In this document: positions 1 through 6,926 of the stretch, piece by piece
Numbering within the stretch: position 1 is the stretch's first letter
Layout: each line of letters opens with the position of its first letter
Assembly (NCBI GenBank): GCA_964466185.1
Contig: CAYXMS010000007.1
Span: forward strand, 1 to 46,615
Source of the DNA: CAZTYI01 sp964466185
GTDB taxonomy: Bacteria; Chlamydiota; Chlamydiia; Chlamydiales; SM23-39
Length of the DNA: 46,615 nt
Direction of reading: 5' to 3'
The notes under the pieces: generated by a model
The model's input: only the letters and a program-made list of their open reading frames with translations
Databases searched by the model: none
What the model was told of the DNA's origin: nothing
Program-made: the position numbers and the translations under genes

Positions 1-54
1 TGCTCGGAGCCACGAACCAGGAATCCTTCGCCTTTAGGCGAGGGAGGTTCAAAT
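1..54 (+). mobile_element. Right end of an IS200/IS605-type element (partial)
   Basis: The first bases form a compact hairpin: an 8-bp stem CCTTCGCC/GGCGAGGG around a TTTA loop (31-50), enclosed by a second GAACC/GGTTC pairing (about 15-19 and 50-56), followed by TTCAA. Subterminal hairpins of this kind, followed by a short TTCAA/GTCAA-like cleavage motif, are typical of the right end of IS200/IS605 elements and also form the 3' scaffold of the TnpB-associated RNA. One frame reads ARSHEPGILRL and then stops inside the hairpin, as TnpB C-termini often do. The tnpB gene itself would lie left of the window. The call rests on pattern resemblance only, but a second IS605 remnant at 25.0-25.45 kb supports presence of the family in this genome. 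Confidence 0.55.
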
Positions 55-225
55 TATTTATACTATTTTTTCATATTTTAATATAATTTTATTTATATTT
101 TAAGTTATTAATTTTTATTAGCTTAATTAAATTTATTGAATTTTTAACAAATTTGTATTGATTTTAAAATAAATAATTTGAGTTAATGTGATATAGAGAG
201 AATAACATGTGAAGGGGTTGTTATT

Positions 226-420
226 ATGAAAAAAATAGATAAGATTGCTTTAGCATTATTAATATTAGCCGGTATTAACTGGGCTTTTTGGGGATTCTGG
301 GATTTAAACCTGGTTTCTTTCATTTTCGGTCGCGAGTGGATCGATAGCTTGGTTTACTTTTTATTCGGTATCTCTGGTATTTATATCCTGTACCGATGGA
401 AAAGAAAAATGCTTGGTTAA
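226..420 (+). CDS. DUF378 family small membrane protein
   Basis: A 64-residue protein with two hydrophobic segments, about residues 6-24 and 42-57, and the LLILAGINW signature of the DUF378/YuzA family early in the sequence. Proteins of this family are small inner-membrane proteins of unknown function. The ATG is preceded by a good ribosome-binding site (AAGGGG about 9 nt upstream) and the gene is followed by a stem-loop with a T-run, so it looks like a single-gene transcript. The basic tail KRKMLG follows the second helix, which suggests a cytoplasmic C-terminus. Nothing in the neighbourhood indicates its role. Confidence 0.8.
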   Translation: MKKIDKIALALLILAGINWAFWGFWDLNLVSFIFGREWIDSLVYFLFGISGIYILYRWKRKMLG

Positions 421-450
421 TTTTTTTTAATGAGACATCAAACAATAAAA

Positions 451-492
451 GAAAGTTCTTTAAAAACAATCAGTTTTTTAAAGGACTTTTTT
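451..492 (+). terminator. Rho-independent terminator after the DUF378 gene
   Basis: Stem AAAGTTCTTTAAAAA pairs with TTTTTAAAGGACTTT (one G-U) around a 7-8 nt loop and runs into eight or more T residues. It sits 31 nt after the stop codon of the DUF378 gene. Confidence 0.7.
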
Positions 493-575
493 TTTAAAAA
501 AAAATGAAAAACAAAAAGTTTCATACATTTTTATGCAAAATATTAAAAATATAAATTGTATGGAAAAACAGCTCG

Positions 576-615
576 AACTTGTAATTTTTTAATTATAAAA
601 ATTATAAGTTTTTAG
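576..615. terminator. Second AT-rich hairpin in the 493-711 spacer
   Basis: A 14-bp inverted repeat (576-589 with 597-610, one G-U pair) with a 7-nt loop is followed by TTTTT on the plus strand. It has terminator shape, but the preceding 80 nt contain no ORF, so it would serve either read-through from the left or a small RNA. In DNA this AT-rich it may also be chance. The remaining spacer from 493 to 711 holds only the probable promoter of the mini-histone gene. Confidence 0.3.
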
Positions 616-647
616 AAAAAAAAATTAAAAAAAAATAAAATTTTTAT

Positions 648-677
648 TTGCAATAAATATATACATGCAAGTATAGG
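648..677 (+). promoter_or_regulatory. Possible sigma70-type promoter of the mini-histone gene
   Basis: TTGCAA (648-653), an 18-nt spacer and TATAGG (672-677) lie 35 nt before the start codon of the Lys/Arg/Thr-rich gene. Spacing fits a housekeeping promoter, but AT-rich DNA gives many such matches. Confidence 0.3.
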
Positions 678-711
678 ATAATTAAAGGTTAAAATAAACA
701 AGGAGGACCTT

Positions 712-849
712 ATGTTAAAAAGAAAAAAAAGAAAAACTACTACTACTAAAAGAAAAACTACTACTAAAAGAAAAACTAAAGCTAAAAAGCCTAAAGCTAG
801 AAAAACTAAAGCTAGAAAAACTACTAAGCGTCGTACTAGACGTAAATAG
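712..849 (+). CDS. Histone-like Lys/Arg/Thr-rich mini-protein
   Basis: A 45-residue protein made almost only of Lys (17), Arg (10) and Thr (12), with Ala and one Pro. It is organised as KRKTTT-type repeats in the first half and KARKT-type repeats in the second. The composition matches the tails of chlamydial histone H1-like proteins Hc1 and Hc2, which condense DNA in elementary bodies, but Hc1 (about 125 residues) and Hc2 are much longer, so this is a tail without a body. The start is well supported: AGGAGG at 701-706 and ATG 5 nt later. A strong terminator follows. It could bind nucleic acid or assist nucleoid compaction; that is inference from composition. The simple-sequence codons (AAA AGA ACT) could expand or contract by slippage. 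Confidence 0.8.
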   Translation: MLKRKKRKTTTTKRKTTTKRKTKAKKPKARKTKARKTTKRRTRRK

Positions 850-875
850 TTTTTAACTATTAGAAATATTTTTTC

Positions 876-2795
876 TTAATTCAAATCGGGCAAACTGCTA
901 GGTTTGCCCGATTTTTTCTTTTTAGGATTTTCCGCTTTTTCCATTACGTCAATCCAGATCGGAGAGCCCCAAGCTATGTGGCCATCTTCTTGAACTGCTC
1001 TTAAATAATAATGAATAAAAGGCGGTTTATTATCCTTTAAATTTAAAGCTATTTTGCTGAGAAGTTCAGAATCATCAAAGGTAAATTCAAAATAACTGTC
1101 TTTAGGATTAAAATGAGAAAATACTTTTCCGTTACGGAAAATAGTGATTTCTTTGAGTTTGTTTTCCCCCGCTACAAATCCTGTAATAAATCGGTTATAT
1201 AAAAGCCCCGGTTTGTTTTGGGTAGAGAGCTCGCTGCCCATTGGCATGTTTGCTATGTTAAAGTCTAAAATAATTTTAGCGCCAGTCGTTGCAAAGCAAT
1301 TTCTTTTATATAAAGCTTCAAATAAAGCTTCTCTAGTTTGAGAAATAGCGTAAATAGCAGTCAGCCCTGGAGCATATTGTTTTTGTTCGCTTTCATAAAA
1401 ACCATTAAAAATACCGCGGTCATCCAGTCCGCCGGCAATAAAACCAAAACGGCAATTTTTATTGAGAGCTTTTTGTAGGGATCCTTCGTTGTATTCTTTA
1501 GTTAACTTGCCAGAAATCGGCTTTAAATTGTTTTCTTTAGTCGTTTCAGAACAGCCCCAAACATTATATATTTCAGCTACTCGTTCAAATTCCGCATTAA
1601 ATTCTTTAAAATCAAACCCTGTTTGTTCGTTCATGGTAAACATAGGCACGGAAATTAAATCTTTATTAGAAGTCGTCTTGTAGATTTTTTTTAAAGAATT
1701 AGCTTTTAAATCTTTTTTGCGTAAAAGACTGCGGTTGTCTTTGGCATAAATAAATTGTCTGACGCCTTCTTCTTTGGCGGAACCCAGCCAAATTTGCCCG
1801 GAAAAAACTACAAATCGTTCGTCTTCATTAAATTCAGCTACGCGGGATAAACTGTTTTTCCAGGTTTCAGAAGAAGTTTCCTGTTCACTGTCAAAATAAG
1901 ATGTAGCATAAAATTGAGAGCCTTGCTCGTCTCTAAAATATTTTAAACAGCTTTCGATGGCTCCTTTAGAATCCATTTTTTCAGATTCTCCATGGAATAG
2001 CCCCCAAAATAAACTTAAATTAGATTCGGCAAAACATTTAATCGGAGCAGAAAAATAAGTTTCTTTAGTTTTTAAATTTTTCAGTTGGATTTTATAAACT
2101 GCTTCTTCATTAAAATATAAGTTGGGAAGGGCTATAAAGCCTGTTTCCGGAACAAATAATTTCCAATTTAGGTTTTCCCTTAAGTTGTGATAAGAAAGCT
2201 CTATCAAGGAATCTTTCGGAGCCAGACCAGTTAAATTACCAAAAGCATCTTCAAAACGAACTAGGATATCAAACCGCCGATTTTTAGCTACAACTGAAGG
2301 AGATATGATTTTTAAATTTTTAAGAACATTGCCTTTAACATCTAAATGAAAATTTTCACATTCTTTATATTCTCCCTTGCCCTTAGGATCAATATGCAGA
2401 AGAAAAGTTCTTTTTCGAGTTACAAATAATTGTGCGCGATTGCCATTTTTATCTTTTGAAGCTAAAGGAGTTCCTATGTAAATGCAAAAAATTTCTCCAG
2501 CTTTTAAATCTATCGGTAAAATAAATTCAAATTGGGCGCTTAAATTTTTGGGATCTTCTAGGAAATGAGCCGCTATATTTTTTTTGTTAGGCAGTTCTGC
2601 CCAAATCAGATTTTTTTTGATTTTAAGATTGGTTTGGGGAATTTCCCATTCTTGAGGACTGCCGCAGCTTTGCAGATCAAATTTTAAAAGAGCACCACTC
2701 GCTAAATTAGAAGCTGCTGTATAGACAAATTTCCAAGTTGAGATTTCTCCCGCTTTAACTTGTTTGGGTTCTGTAAAACAAATAGCTCGACGCAT
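876..2795 (-). CDS. DUF3604 family protein (CT425-like), likely non-catalytic
   Basis: A 639-residue protein whose C-terminal half resembles DUF3604, a PHP-phosphoesterase-like family; recognisable blocks are EIYNVWGCSET, GLTAIYAISQTREALFEALY and FATTGAKIILDF. The N-terminal 260 residues look like beta-rich domains. Metal-ligand positions of the family appear degenerate: the usual HxHS-like block is HGESEK (about residue 265) and the late D-H block reads GGLDDRG. I used the internal ATG at 2795, which has AAGGAG 9 nt upstream, rather than a TTG further up. The position beside the CBS/CorC gene matches CT425 next to CT423 in C. trachomatis as I recall it. There is no signal peptide, so it is probably cytoplasmic. 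Substrate unknown. Confidence 0.75.
   Translation of the reverse strand: MRRAICFTEPKQVKAGEISTWKFVYTAASNLASGALLKFDLQSCGSPQEWEIPQTNLKIKKNLIWAELPNKKNIAAHFLEDPKNLSAQFEFILPIDLKAGEIFCIYIGTPLASKDKNGNRAQLFVTRKRTFLLHIDPKGKGEYKECENFHLDVKGNVLKNLKIISPSVVAKNRRFDILVRFEDAFGNLTGLAPKDSLIELSYHNLRENLNWKLFVPETGFIALPNLYFNEEAVYKIQLKNLKTKETYFSAPIKCFAESNLSLFWGLFHGESEKMDSKGAIESCLKYFRDEQGSQFYATSYFDSEQETSSETWKNSLSRVAEFNEDERFVVFSGQIWLGSAKEEGVRQFIYAKDNRSLLRKKDLKANSLKKIYKTTSNKDLISVPMFTMNEQTGFDFKEFNAEFERVAEIYNVWGCSETTKENNLKPISGKLTKEYNEGSLQKALNKNCRFGFIAGGLDDRGIFNGFYESEQKQYAPGLTAIYAISQTREALFEALYKRNCFATTGAKIILDFNIANMPMGSELSTQNKPGLLYNRFITGFVAGENKLKEITIFRNGKVFSHFNPKDSYFEFTFDDSELLSKIALNLKDNKPPFIHYYLRAVQEDGHIAWGSPIWIDVMEKAENPKKKKSGKPSSLPDLN
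883..920 (+). terminator. Terminator of the mini-histone gene, inside the convergent gene
   Basis: A perfect 13-bp stem (883-895 with 902-914) with a 6-nt loop is followed on the plus strand by a run of six T. It lies 34 nt after the mini-histone stop codon and inside the last codons (SSLPDLN) of the convergent DUF3604 gene. Read on the minus strand it is not followed by T residues, so it seems to serve the plus-strand gene. Confidence 0.75.
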
Positions 2796-2837
2796 GAAAA
2801 AACACTCCTTATAATCCAAGTTATTTTGCAGAAAAAA

Positions 2838-4061
2838 CTATTCTTTTGCAATTCTTTCTTTTTTTTCAAATAGGGGGATCAGTCGCAATTTATCTAAACG
2901 GCGTTCAGATGAAATAAGCACTTCTATTTCAAATTCATCTAAACATAAAGACCAACCTTTTTGAGGGATAGAGCCGGCTTTTTGAAATAAAAAACCGCCA
3001 ATGGTTTCATATTCGGGGCTGTGAGGAATCTGAATACCTATTTTTTTCTCTATGTCAATAATGCTGGTTTGGGCGTCTACAATATAACTGCCGCCGGGCA
3101 GTTTCCAAAAGCCTTTTTCTTCCTCTAAATCATATTCATCTTTAATTTCTCCTACCAGCTCTTCTAAAATATCTTCGATAGTAATTAACCCTTCGGTATT
3201 GCCATATTCGTTAACTATAATAGCTAAATGCGACTGTTTCTTTTTAAAATCCTGAAATAAAAAATTTATTTTCTTGTTTTCAGGGGCGTAAATTACCGGT
3301 TTTAAAAGAATTTCTATAGGTTCGTCTAATAATGAAGGCGTTTTTTGAGCTTGCATAAAAATTTTTAGTAAATCTTTGTACATAAAAAAACCAATAATAG
3401 TGTCCAAATCAGTTCTGTAAATCGGGATACGGCTATAGTCTTCTTGAGAGGTTAGCTCGGCAGCTTTTTTTATTGAGGTATTTAAAGGTAAAGCAAAAAT
3501 ATTGATTCTAGGAACCATCACTTCCCGGGCATCTTTTTCATGGAAAGTAAAAAGTGCGGAAAATAGCTTCTCATCGTATTCGCCCAAAATAAGATGCTTC
3601 AGCTTGTTAGTTATTTTATCCTGATTCTTTCTCAGGGATTTTTTGTGCAGCTTTTTGTAAAGAATTGATAACGGAGCAGTTAAGGGATAAAGCAGATAAA
3701 AATGAAAGATGGCAAAAGATGTAATTTTAGTTAAAATCTGATGCGGCCAGATTAGCACTGTTAAATAAGTTAAATAGGTTAAAATAAAAAAACTGCAAAG
3801 GCTGAGAAAGATTGGCAAAAAAGATAATTTTACTAAACATAAAATAGCTGTAAATACAAAAAATATACCTGCCAAATGCATCTGCATTAAGGTGTTTTCA
3901 AAATTGGCAAAATTTAAAAATTGTTTTTCAAAAGTAGAAAAGAAATTGCTTTTTAGCCCAAAATGCTGAAGTTGTTTTTTTTTAAGCAGCAGAATAGCCC
4001 CTGAAAAGGAAAAAAGAAATAATGCTGATAAAAAAAACAAAAAAGAAAAAATTATGCCCAT
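2838..4061 (-). CDS. CBS-domain / CorC-HlyC family membrane protein (CT423-like)
   Basis: A 407-residue protein with three or four N-terminal hydrophobic segments (about residues 1-25, 57-90 and 95-135), then a CBS pair starting at EVMVPRINIF (about 185) with DYSRIPIY and IIGFFMYKDLL, then a second CBS half with GLITIEDILEELVGEI, and a C-terminal CorC_HlyC module (YIVDAQTSI onward). The family (CorC/HlyC/CNNM-like) is linked to divalent cation homeostasis; the old hemolysin name is misleading. It overlaps the end of ybeY by 10 nt, so the two are translationally coupled, as in C. trachomatis CT422-CT423 and in many bacteria where ybeY and corC-type genes are neighbours. Confidence 0.88.
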   Translation of the reverse strand: MGIIFSFLFFLSALFLFSFSGAILLLKKKQLQHFGLKSNFFSTFEKQFLNFANFENTLMQMHLAGIFFVFTAILCLVKLSFLPIFLSLCSFFILTYLTYLTVLIWPHQILTKITSFAIFHFYLLYPLTAPLSILYKKLHKKSLRKNQDKITNKLKHLILGEYDEKLFSALFTFHEKDAREVMVPRINIFALPLNTSIKKAAELTSQEDYSRIPIYRTDLDTIIGFFMYKDLLKIFMQAQKTPSLLDEPIEILLKPVIYAPENKKINFLFQDFKKKQSHLAIIVNEYGNTEGLITIEDILEELVGEIKDEYDLEEEKGFWKLPGGSYIVDAQTSIIDIEKKIGIQIPHSPEYETIGGFLFQKAGSIPQKGWSLCLDEFEIEVLISSERRLDKLRLIPLFEKKERIAKE

Positions 4062-4507
4062 TGATCTTTAATCAAACCTAATAAATTTGTTTTTAAAAAT
4101 TCCATGCTTTCTTTTTCTTTTTTGCGCATACGAATTTTTTCTTTTTTAGGCAAATCCTTAAATCCTAATAAATGCAGAAGACTATGCACAACATATAAAA
4201 GCACTTCCTCTTTTGGATTAAGCCGCTTTTTCTTAGCATACTCTAAAGCTGTTTGCGGACAAATAAAAACTTCTCCCAAAAAGCCTTTTTCTGTAGGGGA
4301 ATCCAAAGGAAAACTAAGGCAGTCAGTGCTAGTATTGTCATTAAAATATTTAAAATGCAATTTTTTGATCTCGCGTTTAGTTACAAAATAAAGAGCTACC
4401 TCTGAACTGTTAACTTTTTCTTTTTTAAGGAAATAAAATACAGCTTTTTGGGTTAGAGAAGAATTAATTGAAAAAGCTTTTTGACGGTTAAAAATAAAAA
4501 CTTTCAC
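4052..4507 (-). CDS. ybeY: Endoribonuclease YbeY / rRNA maturation factor
   Basis: A 151-residue protein with YbeY features: DCLSFPLD, LGEVFICPQTALEYA and the metal site near residue 109. YbeY is a zinc-dependent RNase acting in 16S rRNA 3' maturation and ribosome quality control. The canonical metal motif is HxxxHxxxxxH; here it reads HSLLHLLGFKD, so the first two His are kept and the third is Asp. Asp can bind zinc, so activity may persist. The start is GTG and overlaps the stop of the upstream small basic protein gene (GTGA), a sign of coupled translation. Order and strand match CT421.2-CT422-CT423. Confidence 0.9.
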   Translation of the reverse strand: MKVFIFNRQKAFSINSSLTQKAVFYFLKKEKVNSSEVALYFVTKREIKKLHFKYFNDNTSTDCLSFPLDSPTEKGFLGEVFICPQTALEYAKKKRLNPKEEVLLYVVHSLLHLLGFKDLPKKEKIRMRKKEKESMEFLKTNLLGLIKDQWA

Positions 4508-4665
4508 TGCTCAACAGGCGTTTTAGGCAATCCTGTTACTTTTTTAGTTTCGCCAGGAATCCACTTACCTAATTCTTTTAATACTTCAACCCTTTCAAAA
4601 CGCTTTAAAACATTGCGTTTTTTTTCTTTTTTACTGGCTTTGCCATAACTTTTATGTCTTGTCAT
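4504..4665 (-). CDS. Small basic protein of the Chlamydiae/Verrucomicrobia type
   Basis: A 53-residue protein, about one third Lys/Arg, starting MTRHKSYGKASKK and containing RNVLKRFERVEVLKELGKW and VTGLPKTP. This pattern (basic start, RNVLKRFERVE block, GLPKTP end) is the small basic protein family I know from Chlamydiae and related PVC phyla, in which it is near-universal but of unknown function; association with RNA or ribosomes is plausible from its charge. The ATG start is fixed by the family-typical beginning, although no strong ribosome-binding site precedes it. Its TGA overlaps the GTG of ybeY. It corresponds by position to CT421.2. Confidence 0.85.
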   Translation of the reverse strand: MTRHKSYGKASKKEKKRNVLKRFERVEVLKELGKWIPGETKKVTGLPKTPVEQ

Positions 4666-4686
4666 AGTTTGATTTATCCTATTATT

Positions 4687-4866
4687 TTAAAGAAATTTCT
4701 TGGTTTTGATTTTAGGTATAAAAGCATAAACTTCTTGCTCTTGAAGAGCATTAACATGTAGCTTGGGTCCTTTTTCGGGAAGCTTACCGGTTTTTTTGGT
4801 AATTATTTTTTTTCTTTTTTTAGGGCTAACGTGCCTTCTTTCTTGTTGTTTGCTAATGCGGGTCAT
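4687..4866 (-). CDS. Small basic protein (CT421.1-like)
   Basis: A 59-residue protein, MTRISKQQERRHVSPKKRKK at the start and KIKTKKFL at the end, strongly basic and without a hydrophobic segment. I do not know its function. A longer reading frame extends upstream, but that part is a hydrophobic, AT-rich stretch, whereas the internal ATG at 4866 begins a chlamydial-looking sequence and has AAGGAG upstream (12 nt, rather far). It lies between the chi-like gene and the second small basic protein, as CT421.1 does in C. trachomatis. Binding RNA or ribosomes is a guess from charge. Confidence 0.65.
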   Translation of the reverse strand: MTRISKQQERRHVSPKKRKKIITKKTGKLPEKGPKLHVNALQEQEVYAFIPKIKTKKFL

Positions 4867-4929
4867 AAGACTAATTTTCTCCTTATATAAAAGATACGTA
4901 ATTATAATCAGAAAAAAATAAAGAAACAA

Positions 4930-5346
4930 CTATTTTGCTTCAATTTGAATTTTTAGACCGTGATAAAATATAAATTTTTTTTTGGAAAGTGCTTTTTTTT
5001 GTAAATTGCTGCTATCGTCAAATTCATAAATTGTTTGAAAATTTTGCCTTATCGGCTCGGGTGTTAAATTAAAAATCTGTTTTGCCTGGTTTAAAGGAGC
5101 TATCGCTTCTTTTTGCTGAGCTGGTTTTATAGCAATAACAATTAGCTCATCAGTAATGCTTTCCGAAATACAGTGGGGAAGAAAAGCTGCGTTTTGCCAT
5201 AAAATATGATCTACAAATTCAGCGCTTTTTTGATCGGAAACTAAAAATAAAAGCGGCCGTTGGCTTTCAAAATGTTCTTTGGCGCACTTGATCAGATTTA
5301 TTACTTTGTCAAAAGGTTTCTTGACAGTATAAAAAACAACTTTCAT
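4930..5346 (-). CDS. DNA polymerase III chi (HolC)-like protein (CT421-like)
   Basis: A 138-residue protein that resembles the chi subunit: an N-terminal VVFYTV strand, a helix, RPLLFLVSDQKSAEFVDHILW (in chi the corresponding stretch binds and orders the small-molecule-like Rossmann fold) and then AFLPHCISE, close to the chi pattern of a conserved Trp followed by FVPH. Chi links the clamp loader to SSB in the replisome. Similarity is moderate and I recognise it from motif order only. Position upstream of the two small basic proteins matches CT421. ATG start at 5346 with no close strong ribosome-binding site. Confidence 0.6.
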   Translation of the reverse strand: MKVVFYTVKKPFDKVINLIKCAKEHFESQRPLLFLVSDQKSAEFVDHILWQNAAFLPHCISESITDELIVIAIKPAQQKEAIAPLNQAKQIFNLTPEPIRQNFQTIYEFDDSSNLQKKALSKKKFIFYHGLKIQIEAK

Positions 5347-5434
5347 ATAAATTGGCAGCGTGAAAATTTGATTTAAATTAGAAAAAACGCTGTTCCTTAT
5401 TTTTGTTATTGATATTCTTATTTTTAAATTAATA

Positions 5435-6091
5435 TTATTTTTTTTCTTCTAAATCCGGCAGAGGCTTTGATTTATAATTATGCTGCGGCACAACAGATCC
5501 GCAGGAAATAATAAATTGTACCGCCTCTTCTCTAGTTAAATCAATATCTTTAATCTGATGCTTGGGTACAAATAACATAAAGCCTGTTATGGGATAGGGA
5601 GCTGCAGGAATAAAAATAGGGTCGGAATCTTCTTTAAGATGTTTTCTGCATTCTTCAGGTACTTCTCCTGATACAAATCCAACAGAATAACTTTTGCTAA
5701 AAGGAAAAGGAAAACGCACGGCCTTTTTGAAAGCTTTTTTTTCAGTCGAGAGCAAAGAGTCGGTAACATTTTGAATGGTGTGATAAATGCCTCTTAAAAA
5801 AGGAATTTTAAGCATTATCTTATTAGTTGCCTGCAAAAGTTTTTTGAAAATAAAAAGCCGGCCCAACAAACCTAGTAAAAATATGGAAACAAGAAATCCG
5901 GTTAAGATAAATAAACGGGCTATAAACGTTAAAACAGGTTGCGGCAAATTCCATTGCAATTTGCTTAAAAAAGCACTCATAATACCCAGAAATGGAGAAG
6001 TGAAAAAATGAAATAAAAAGAACAAAATAATCAGGGTCAGCGCAATCGGCAATAAGATAATCAGCCCTGTCATAAAATATTTTTTTAGCAT
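5435..6091 (-). CDS. DUF502 family membrane protein, copy 1
   Basis: A 218-residue protein with two transmembrane segments (about residues 6-30 and 53-80), then PFLRGIYHTIQNVTDSLL, FPFPFSKSYSVGFVSGE, PYPITGFMLFVP and a C-terminal REEAVQFIISCG. These blocks define DUF502, an inner-membrane family of unknown function; a plant member is reported to act in vesicle trafficking, but there is no bacterial role I can assign. It is followed upstream by a diverged paralogue of the same length at 6191-6853. Confidence 0.85.
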   Translation of the reverse strand: MLKKYFMTGLIILLPIALTLIILFFLFHFFTSPFLGIMSAFLSKLQWNLPQPVLTFIARLFILTGFLVSIFLLGLLGRLFIFKKLLQATNKIMLKIPFLRGIYHTIQNVTDSLLSTEKKAFKKAVRFPFPFSKSYSVGFVSGEVPEECRKHLKEDSDPIFIPAAPYPITGFMLFVPKHQIKDIDLTREEAVQFIISCGSVVPQHNYKSKPLPDLEEKK

Positions 6092-6190
6092 AAAGCTTGC
6101 TTTGTTATTTTTTAATGTCTGTTTTCTATTTGTTTTTTCCCTTATGCCTTACGGCTCAAACATCTATTTTTAGGGAGGGCTAGTTAATTA

Positions 6191-6853
6191 TTATAATTGC
6201 TGTTTTTTGGGAGCAATAACGCCGCATGATACCACATATTTGATGGCTTCTTCCCTTTTCATATTTAAAAAAAATAAGTCTTTTTTCTTAAAAAGTAAAA
6301 TAAATCCTGTTGTCGGGTTGGGAGTGGTCGGCACCAATACAGATACCATTTCTTCTTTTTCTTCATCTAAACAACTCTCTGGCGATTCCCTAGCCACTAA
6401 ACCTAGGCAATAAGATTCCGAGTGGGGAAAAGGTAATAGCACAACTTGGGAAAAGGAATTTTTATTGGTAACAAAAAGCGTGCGGACAATTTCTTTAGAA
6501 GTTTTATAAAATTTATTGACCAGCGGTATTTTTTTTATAAAAAAATCACCTATTTTAAATAATGCGCCTATAAAAAAAGAATGGCCGATAAAGCCCAAAA
6601 GAATAATTAAAAGCAAAAGCACAATTAAAACTATGAATTGACTGCCATAATAGATAATTTCATTGTGCGATAAAAAACCAAAACCTAAATCGTGAATTTG
6701 CAGACCGGATAAAAATTTGACTACGGCATTAGTAAAAGGTTTGGTTAAAAAACGTACGATAACAGCTAAAATCCAGATAGTAATAGCAGCCGGCAGTAAA
6801 ATAATCAATCCTGAAACAAAATATTTTTTCATGGAGACAAAACATTTTTCCAT
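6191..6853 (-). CDS. DUF502 family membrane protein, copy 2
   Basis: A 220-residue paralogue of the neighbouring gene: the same start pattern (MKKYFVSGLIILLPAAIT against MLKKYFMTGLIILLPIALT), two transmembrane segments, IPLVNKFYKTSKEIVRTL, PFPHSESYCLGLVARE, PNPTTGFILLF and REEAIKYVVSCG. I set the start at the ATG at 6853, preceded by AAGGGTGG, rather than the longer frame to 6886. The pair clearly arose by duplication but has diverged widely, so it is old. A shared or heteromeric membrane function is possible. Confidence 0.83.
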   Translation of the reverse strand: MEKCFVSMKKYFVSGLIILLPAAITIWILAVIVRFLTKPFTNAVVKFLSGLQIHDLGFGFLSHNEIIYYGSQFIVLIVLLLLIILLGFIGHSFFIGALFKIGDFFIKKIPLVNKFYKTSKEIVRTLFVTNKNSFSQVVLLPFPHSESYCLGLVARESPESCLDEEKEEMVSVLVPTTPNPTTGFILLFKKKDLFFLNMKREEAIKYVVSCGVIAPKKQQL

Positions 6854-6926
6854 AAAAAGCCACCCTTTCAAATTCATTGTAAACAAATCAAAACAATTGT
6901 GCTATGGTTTTATTTAAAAGTAAGGC

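Noticed and set aside
1..60. Left-edge hairpin considered as a tRNA 3' end because of GGTTCAAA
   Set aside because: No acceptor or CCA pairing and the loop and stem lengths do not fit a T-arm; the nested hairpin fits an IS605 end better.
4867..4929. Hydrophobic N-terminal extension of the 59-residue basic protein
   Set aside because: It would come from a spacer-like AT-rich stretch, and the ATG at 4866 starts the chlamydia-like sequence and follows a ribosome-binding site.
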